A stretch of 32,145 nucleotides of DNA, from the NCBI GenBank assembly GCA_020048635.1, contig JAIFMF010000027.1, forward strand, positions 1 to 32,145. Direction: 5' to 3'. A program made the translations under genes and the position numbers. This DNA comes from Desulfobacula sp. (GTDB lineage Bacteria; Desulfobacterota; Desulfobacteria; Desulfobacterales; Desulfobacteraceae). This document shows positions 27,368 through 32,145 of the stretch, piece by piece. The notes under the pieces are model-generated. The model did no database searches. It was not told the origin of the DNA and saw only the letters and a list, made by a program, of their open reading frames with translations. The first letter of the stretch is position 1; the number at the start of each line of letters is the position of its first letter.

Positions 27368-27399
27368 CCCCGCAGCTTTTTCAAGCTGCGGGGTTTTTT
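27368..27399 (+). terminator. Intrinsic terminator between dctP and dctQ
   Basis: A perfect 11-bp stem CCCCGCAGCTT/AAGCTGCGGGG with loop TTTC is followed by six T. It lies 13 bp after the dctP stop and 15 bp before the dctQ start. It should make dctP mRNA more abundant than dctQM, by partial read-through. Confidence 0.93.
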
Positions 27400-27414
27400 G
27401 AAAGGATTCTAACC

Positions 27415-27918
27415 ATGCTGAAAAAGTATGTTCGGGCTGTGGATGCCGTCAATACTGCGGTCGGTAAGTTTACAGCCCTTTTACTCATCCCCCTGGTGGC
27501 CGTGGTCTTTTATGAAGTGGTTATGCGCAAACTTTTCAATGCCCCGACATCCTGGGCATTTGAGATGACGATTTACATCTACGGCTTTCACTATATGATG
27601 ACCATGGGCGTGACCTATCTTCACGACAAACATGTGCGCATCGATATCATCACCCTGCAACTGTCCTCAAAGGCTCAGCTTGTGCTGCGGCTGATCACTT
27701 TCTGGGTTATTTTTCTGCCCTTTGTCGGCGCTATGCTCTGGGCCGGTACCGAATATGCAGCCAAATCCTGGATGCAGTGGGAGCATAGCTGGAGCGCCTG
27801 GAAGCCGCCCCTGTATCCATTTAAAACCATCATTCCGGTCTCGCTGCTGCTGCTGCTGCTCCAGGGATTTGCCAATTTTATCCGCGAATGGTACCAGTTA
27901 AAGGGAGAAGATATATGA
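27415..27918 (+). CDS. dctQ: TRAP transporter small membrane subunit
   Basis: 167-residue membrane protein with four hydrophobic helices, the standard DctQ topology. It pairs with DctM to form the permease. Seen: LLIPLVAVVFYEVVMRKLFNAP in helix 1 and its following loop, the conserved W-A-x-E after it, HDKHVRIDI, and a final helix rich in leucine. AAAGGA lies nine bases before the ATG. The stop codon overlaps the dctM start (ATGA), so the two membrane subunits are translationally coupled. Confidence 0.93.
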   Translation: MLKKYVRAVDAVNTAVGKFTALLLIPLVAVVFYEVVMRKLFNAPTSWAFEMTIYIYGFHYMMTMGVTYLHDKHVRIDIITLQLSSKAQLVLRLITFWVIFLPFVGAMLWAGTEYAAKSWMQWEHSWSAWKPPLYPFKTIIPVSLLLLLLQGFANFIREWYQLKGEDI

Positions 27919-29303
27919 ACCCGGAAATTTTAGCCATTACAATGTTCTTCATGCTTTTTCTGGCCCTGATGCTCGGCCATCCCCTGGCTTTTTCTCTGGG
28001 TATGCTGTCGGTGGTCTTCGGGGTGATCGGCTGGGGCGGTTCCATGGACGCCGTCCTGGGCCTGCTGGCCAACCGGGCCTATGGGGTCATGGAAGAGTAT
28101 GTGCTTGTGGCCGTGCCCCTGTTTATCTACATGGCCCAGATCCTTGATGCCTCGGGCATTGCCGAGCGCCTCTTTGAGACCATGCACATCGTCATGGGCC
28201 GGATTCGCGGCGGGCTGGGCATTGCCGTCATCCTGGCCTGTACCGTCTTTGCTGCCACTGCCGGCGTGGTCGGCGCCACTGAAGTGTCCATCGGCCTGCT
28301 CGCCATTCCAGCCCTGATGAAGGCCCGTTACAACATCCCCCTGATCGCCGGCACGATCTGCGCAGGAGGAACTCTGGGCATCCTGATTCCGCCGAGCATC
28401 ATGCTGGTGGTTTACGGCAGCCTTACCCAGATCTCCGTGGGCTGGCTCTATGCTGCGGCCTTTGGGCCTGGTTTTTTGCTTTCTGCAATCTATGTGATTT
28501 ACATTGCCGTGCTTTGCACCATCAAGCCCGAATACGGCCCTCCGGATACAGGGCCTGAACACAGCACCGCTGAAAAGCTGAGCATGTTTGCAAAATCCAT
28601 TGTGCCGCCCCTTATTCTGGTTTTTGTTGTCATGGGCAGCATTGTCGGCGGAATCGCCACACCTACCGAGGCAGCGGGCCTGGGCTGCGTGGGCGCCATT
28701 GTCCTGGCCGTGGCATACCGCAGATTTTCCTGGAAAATCATCAAAGAGGCTTCCTGGTCCACCACTTTGACCACATCCATGATCATGACCCTGTTTCTCG
28801 GCGGCAACGCGTTTCAGGCGATTTTCATGGGCCTTGGCGGCGGGGATGCCATTGCTGGCTTTCTGCTGGGCACCCAGATGAGTCCCATTGCCCTGCTCTT
28901 TGTCATGATGGGCATTATCTTTTTCCTCGGCTGTTTTCTGGACTGGCTGGGAATTTTGCTCATTGTCACCCCGATCTTCATCCCGGTTACCCAGGAACTC
29001 GGTTTCAATCAGCTCTGGTTCGGCACCCTGATCTGCATCAATCTGCAGATGGCGTTCCTGACCCCGCCCTTTGGCTATTCCCTGTTTTACCTCAAGGGCA
29101 TTGCCCCGCCGGAGATGACGATTTACCATATTTATAAAGGAGTGTTTCCCTTTGTTGCCCCGCCGGAGATGACGATTTACCATATTTATAAAGGAGTGTT
29201 TCCCTTTGTCATTCTCCAGTGGATCGGGCTGATTATGTGCATCATCTGGCCGGACATCATCCTTTGGGGGCCGAGGGCTTTTTTCGGGGCTTCGGTGGGA
29301 TAA
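27915..29303 (+). CDS. dctM: TRAP transporter large membrane subunit, with internal tandem duplication
   Basis: 462-residue permease subunit with about 12 hydrophobic helices; it carries the substrate by Na+ symport with DctQ. DctM family segments are clear: GHPLAFSLGMLSVVFG, GTLGILIPPSIMLVVYG, PTEAAGLG, LGCFLDWLGILLI and FLTPPFGYSLFYLKG. The ATG at 27915 is preferred, with GGGAG seven bases upstream; a frame from 27888 would only add residues overlapping dctQ. Near the C-terminus an 18-residue unit (APPEMTIYHIYKGVFPFV) occurs twice in a row, from an exact 54-bp repeat at 29101-29208. The second copy leads into the last helix. The extra unit could disturb the protein, or be an assembly artefact. 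Confidence 0.92.
   Translation: MNPEILAITMFFMLFLALMLGHPLAFSLGMLSVVFGVIGWGGSMDAVLGLLANRAYGVMEEYVLVAVPLFIYMAQILDASGIAERLFETMHIVMGRIRGGLGIAVILACTVFAATAGVVGATEVSIGLLAIPALMKARYNIPLIAGTICAGGTLGILIPPSIMLVVYGSLTQISVGWLYAAAFGPGFLLSAIYVIYIAVLCTIKPEYGPPDTGPEHSTAEKLSMFAKSIVPPLILVFVVMGSIVGGIATPTEAAGLGCVGAIVLAVAYRRFSWKIIKEASWSTTLTTSMIMTLFLGGNAFQAIFMGLGGGDAIAGFLLGTQMSPIALLFVMMGIIFFLGCFLDWLGILLIVTPIFIPVTQELGFNQLWFGTLICINLQMAFLTPPFGYSLFYLKGIAPPEMTIYHIYKGVFPFVAPPEMTIYHIYKGVFPFVILQWIGLIMCIIWPDIILWGPRAFFGASVG
29101..29208 (+). repeat. Perfect 54-bp in-frame tandem duplication inside dctM
   Basis: Bases 29101-29154 and 29155-29208 are identical over 54 bp and keep the frame. The lack of any difference, including third positions, points to a very recent event or an assembly error. 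Confidence 0.97.
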
Positions 29304-29310
29304 GGCAACC

Positions 29311-30684
29311 ATGAACCCTTTGTTCATAAAGGAATTGCAGGCTATTGTGGGTGAACCGTACACCCTGTCTGACCGGGAGTCGCTGGCGGTATACGGCTAT
29401 GATGCGACTCCTGAGCTGGAGAATCGTCCGGGGGCGGTCCTGTTGCCAGGCACAGCCGATGAAATCGTCCGTATCATGCAACTGTGCCACGGGGCCGGGG
29501 TCAGCGTCACGCCCCGTGGCTCCGGCACCAACCTGTCAGGCGGCTCCATTTCCGATAGTTCAGGCGTTGTGGTCCAGACCAGCCGGCTGAACCGGATCAT
29601 CGAGGTGGACGAGGAAAACCTGACCGCCACCGTGGAACCGGGAGTGATCACCAGCGCCCTGCACCGCGCGGTAGAAGCGCGAGGCCTGTTCTATCCGCCT
29701 GATCCGGGCAGCATGAACATTTCCACCATGGGGGGCAACGTGGCCGAGAATTCGGGCGGTTTGCGCGGCCTGAAATACGGCGTTACGGCCAATTATGTCA
29801 TGGGGCTGGAGACTGTTCTTGCCGACGGAAGCCTTCTGCGGTCCGGCGGCAAGGTAGTAAAGGATGTGGCCGGTTACTGCCTTAATCCGCTTCTGGTCTC
29901 CTCCGAAGGAACGCTTGGATTTTTCACCGGCATCATTGTCAAACTGATTCCCAAGCCGCAGGTCAAGACCACTATGCTGGTTCATTTCTCGAAGATGCGT
30001 CAGGCTGCGCTGACGGTTTCGGCTATCATCGCTGCCAAAATCATTCCGGCCACCCTGGAATTCCTGGACAAGGTCACGATCAAATGCATTGAAGATTATG
30101 CGCATGTCGGACTGCCGTTGGATGTGGATGCCGTGCTGCTCATCGAGGTGGACGGCCACCCTGTTGTGGTTGCGGAAGAGGCTGCCGGCGTGGAAACGAT
30201 CTGCAGAAAACACGGCTGTTCTTTCTTTCAGACTGCAAAAGACGCCGACGAGGCCCTCAAACTGGCCGCTGCCCGTCGGATTGCACTTTCGGCCCTGGCA
30301 CGCCTGAAACCGACCACCATTCTGGAGGACGCTACTGTACCGCGCAGTTGCATTGCCACCATGCTGGAGGTCATCCAGGATGCTGCAAAAAAACATAATG
30401 TCACCATCGGCACCTTCGGTCATGCCGGCGACGGCAACCTGCACCCCACCTGTCTGACGGACGAGCGGGACAAGGACGAGATCTCCCGGGCCCATAAGGC
30501 ATTTGATGAAATCTTTGACGCGGCCATATCCATGGGCGGGACCATCACCGGAGAGCATGGGGTGGGGCTGGCCAAGAAGAAATACCTGCCACGCCTGGTG
30601 GGAGAATCGGGTATCCGGGTTATGCGGGGGATCAAGCACGCTTTTGATCCCAAAGGAATACTGAATCCGGGGAAAATATTTTAA
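29311..30684 (+). CDS. glcD: GlcD-type FAD-linked 2-hydroxy-acid dehydrogenase
   Basis: 457-residue FAD enzyme (FAD_binding_4 with FAD-oxidase C domain) that oxidises a 2-hydroxy acid such as D-lactate or glycolate to the oxo acid. The FAD-binding core is visible: PRGSGTNLSGGS, PPDPGSMNISTMGGNVAENSGG is the family's pyrophosphate loop, followed by GGKVVKDVAGY and SEGTLG. The C-terminal domain has FGHAGDGNLHP with its conserved histidines and ends GEHGVGLAKKKYL to DPKGILNPGKIF, a complete family end. ATAAGG lies five bases before the ATG. It starts seven bases after dctM and precedes the Fe-S partner glcF, so uptake and oxidation are likely cotranscribed. The exact substrate cannot be read from sequence. 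Confidence 0.9.
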   Translation: MNPLFIKELQAIVGEPYTLSDRESLAVYGYDATPELENRPGAVLLPGTADEIVRIMQLCHGAGVSVTPRGSGTNLSGGSISDSSGVVVQTSRLNRIIEVDEENLTATVEPGVITSALHRAVEARGLFYPPDPGSMNISTMGGNVAENSGGLRGLKYGVTANYVMGLETVLADGSLLRSGGKVVKDVAGYCLNPLLVSSEGTLGFFTGIIVKLIPKPQVKTTMLVHFSKMRQAALTVSAIIAAKIIPATLEFLDKVTIKCIEDYAHVGLPLDVDAVLLIEVDGHPVVVAEEAAGVETICRKHGCSFFQTAKDADEALKLAAARRIALSALARLKPTTILEDATVPRSCIATMLEVIQDAAKKHNVTIGTFGHAGDGNLHPTCLTDERDKDEISRAHKAFDEIFDAAISMGGTITGEHGVGLAKKKYLPRLVGESGIRVMRGIKHAFDPKGILNPGKIF

Positions 30685-30733
30685 TGTCAAGATCACTGTC
30701 AGGAATAGCCTCAGCCTTAATTTGAGGGTTACC

Positions 30734-31972
30734 ATGGACTACGTCAAACTGATCAACTGCATGCGCTGCGGCATGTGCCTTCCCACCTGCCCCACGTATA
30801 AGGAGACCTTTCTTGAAACCGCCTCGCCCCGGGGCCGGGTAGCGCTGGTGCGTAAAATTCAAGAAGGCGAGCTGGACCAGTCGGAGCGCCTTCTGGAGTA
30901 TCTTTCGCTCTGCCTGGACTGCCAGGCCTGTGCCACAGCCTGCCCCTGCGGTGTCAATGCCGGAGAACTGGTGGCCGAGTTCACCTGTGAGCGCAAGGCG
31001 GGAAACCGGATGGGTTTTATGGAGGAGATGGTACTGCGCAAGCTCTTGCCCCATCCGGACCGGCTGGAAACCGCCATGATCCCCATGCGTCTCTACCAGC
31101 GTATGGGCCTTCAGAAGCTGGTCAGAACGCTTGGCGTTCTCAAGATGTTCCCCAAACCGATAGGGCGGATGGAAGGGCTCCTGCCGGATCTGCCTGAAAA
31201 ACCGCTGCGCCGGGTCATCAAAGAAGACATGCCGGCAAGGGGGGAGACGCGAGGGACTGTCGGGTTCTTCCTGGGATGCGTCATGAGCCTGATCTTCAGC
31301 GATGCAAGCCACGCCTCGATAAACCTGTTGACGGCACTGGGGTACCGGGTCATCACCCCTAAAAATCAGGTGTGCTGCGGTGCACCCAATATGCTGGCCG
31401 GTGATAAGGCCGGTTTGAAAACGGCTGCCCGGAAAAATGTGGATATTTTCAGCAACCTGGATGTGGACTTCATTGTTACCGACTGTGGGGGTTGCGGGGC
31501 CGAGCTGAAAAAATACGGACATTATCTGGAGGATGCATCATCCATATCATTCAGCAACAAGGTGCGGGACATCTCCCAGGTTCTGGCCATGCATGCCGAT
31601 GCACTGAAATTGCTCTTAAAGCCGCTTTTGCTGAAAGTGACCTTTCATGACGCCTGCCACATTGCTCACAGTCAGGGGATCCGCAGGGAGCCGCGTGACC
31701 TGATCAAACTTGTGCCGGGTCTTACATACAGGGAACTGGAAAATGCTGATGCCTGCTGTGGCAGCGGCGGTACCTACAATATTGAAAAACCGGAAATGGC
31801 CGACCTGATCCTGCATCGCAAGCTCGGCACCATCCGGGCCACCGGGGCGGATGTGGTGGTTACCGGCAACCCAGGCTGTATGCTCCAGTTGAAAAAGGGT
31901 CTGATGGACTATTTGCCCCAGGTTGAAATCCTGCATTTGACCGAGTTGCTGGCACGGAGCATGGATGCTTGA
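30734..31972 (+). CDS. glcF: GlcF-type Fe-S subunit with two CCG domains
   Basis: 412-residue electron-transfer partner of the FAD enzyme. The N-terminal ferredoxin domain has two [4Fe-4S] motifs, CMRCGMCLPTCP and CLDCQACATACP. Two cysteine-rich CCG domains follow: GFFLGCVMS with QVCCGAP and DCGGCG, then FHDACHIAHSQG with ADACCGSGG. This is the complete GlcF/LutA/HdrD-like layout, feeding electrons to quinone or another carrier. The ATG at 30734 has GAGGG five bases upstream; an in-frame TTG at 30722 is less likely. It follows glcD by 49 bp. Confidence 0.9.
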   Translation: MDYVKLINCMRCGMCLPTCPTYKETFLETASPRGRVALVRKIQEGELDQSERLLEYLSLCLDCQACATACPCGVNAGELVAEFTCERKAGNRMGFMEEMVLRKLLPHPDRLETAMIPMRLYQRMGLQKLVRTLGVLKMFPKPIGRMEGLLPDLPEKPLRRVIKEDMPARGETRGTVGFFLGCVMSLIFSDASHASINLLTALGYRVITPKNQVCCGAPNMLAGDKAGLKTAARKNVDIFSNLDVDFIVTDCGGCGAELKKYGHYLEDASSISFSNKVRDISQVLAMHADALKLLLKPLLLKVTFHDACHIAHSQGIRREPRDLIKLVPGLTYRELENADACCGSGGTYNIEKPEMADLILHRKLGTIRATGADVVVTGNPGCMLQLKKGLMDYLPQVEILHLTELLARSMDA

Positions 31973-32057
31973 ACATGGGGTTACGTTGCTTCACAGGAAA
32001 AAATAATATAAAAATACGGGATTGATGATAACCCTAAAAGACCAAATGGGGAATAAT

Positions 32058-32145
32058 ATGGAACAGAATGAGCTGATTGACCGCATGAAAGAAAAAGCCG
32101 GGCAGGTTCAGGCCGTTGTTTCAACAGTCGGCTGCATGGAAGATG
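32058..32145 (+). CDS. Start of a LUD-domain (LutC-like) protein, cut by window end
   Basis: Only 29 codons are in view. The ATG has GGGGA five bases upstream. The start (MEQNELIDRMKEKAGQV) resembles LUD-domain lactate-utilisation proteins that follow GlcD/GlcF genes in sulfate reducers, from memory and without a search. Position 85 bp after glcF fits membership of the same cluster. Identity is tentative. Confidence 0.5.
   Translation, partial: MEQNELIDRMKEKAGQVQAVVSTVGCMED

Noticed and set aside
27930..29363. 477-codon open frame on the minus strand opposite dctM
   Set aside because: Low-complexity, His/Gly/Asp-rich shadow caused by G+C-rich third positions of dctM; it also repeats the 54-bp duplication and has no family features.
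29560..30735. 391-codon minus-strand frame opposite glcD
   Set aside because: Antisense shadow of a well-supported FAD enzyme; no recognisable domain.
1..32145. CRISPR arrays, tRNA or rRNA genes, insertion sequences
   Set aside because: No regularly spaced repeats, cloverleaf-like segments, rRNA-like stretches or transposase frames were noticed by eye; a tRNAscan or IS search could overturn this.

Overview
The window looks like a chromosomal segment of a strictly anaerobic, Gram-negative, sulfate-reducer-like deltaproteobacterium (Desulfobacterota, Desulfobacteraceae-like). This placement is an inference. It rests on a selenocysteine-containing molybdopterin formate dehydrogenase fused to flavin and Fe-S electron-input domains, a GlcD/GlcF/LUD 2-hydroxy-acid oxidation cluster behind a TRAP transporter, an Fe-S protein typical of anaerobes, and two sigma-54 activators. 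No rRNA, tRNA, CRISPR array or insertion sequence was seen.

Layout. (1) 1-3402, plus strand: the 3' part of a type I restriction subunit gene (hsdR), translationally coupled to a DUF45/YgjP-type metallopeptidase. (2) 3403-5647: a possible membrane-protein remnant, a radical SAM protein (minus) and a divergent drug/metabolite exporter (plus). (3) 5625-17181, minus strand: a tight five-gene run in the order fdhA, PAS histidine kinase, Fe-S protein, sbcD, sbcC. fdhA reads as two ORFs because an in-frame TGA encodes selenocysteine; a SECIS hairpin with E. coli fdhF-like geometry follows it. (4) 17182-19282: a regulatory gap, argG (plus) and gpt (minus), separated by a hairpin. (5) 19283-21864, plus strand: a tiny zinc-ribbon ORF interrupted by TGA, a decayed stretch, and an MltD-like lytic transglycosylase with LysM repeats. 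(6) 21861-24612, minus strand: pspF and a PAS-sigma-54 activator. (7) 24613-32145, plus strand: a divergent region with a good sigma-54 promoter candidate, a 3-hydroxybutyrate-dehydrogenase-like SDR, a small membrane protein, a TRAP transporter (dctP, terminator, dctQ, dctM), glcD, glcF and the start of a LUD-domain gene.

How the genes may work together. The right-hand cluster reads as an uptake and oxidation module for a short hydroxy- or oxo-acid such as lactate. The TRAP proteins import it, GlcD (FAD) oxidises it, and GlcF and the LUD protein (Fe-S) pass electrons on. The divergent PAS activator is the natural candidate regulator of at least the SDR. The fdhA run couples formate oxidation to a membrane sensor kinase and an Fe-S protein, with SbcCD DNA repair genes trailing in the same transcription unit.

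Most notable: the selenocysteine FDH fusion, the zinc-ribbon ORF whose TGA is followed by a SECIS-like hairpin, a perfect 54-bp in-frame tandem duplication in dctM, and an SDR that keeps the hydroxybutyrate-binding residues but appears to lack the tetrad asparagine.
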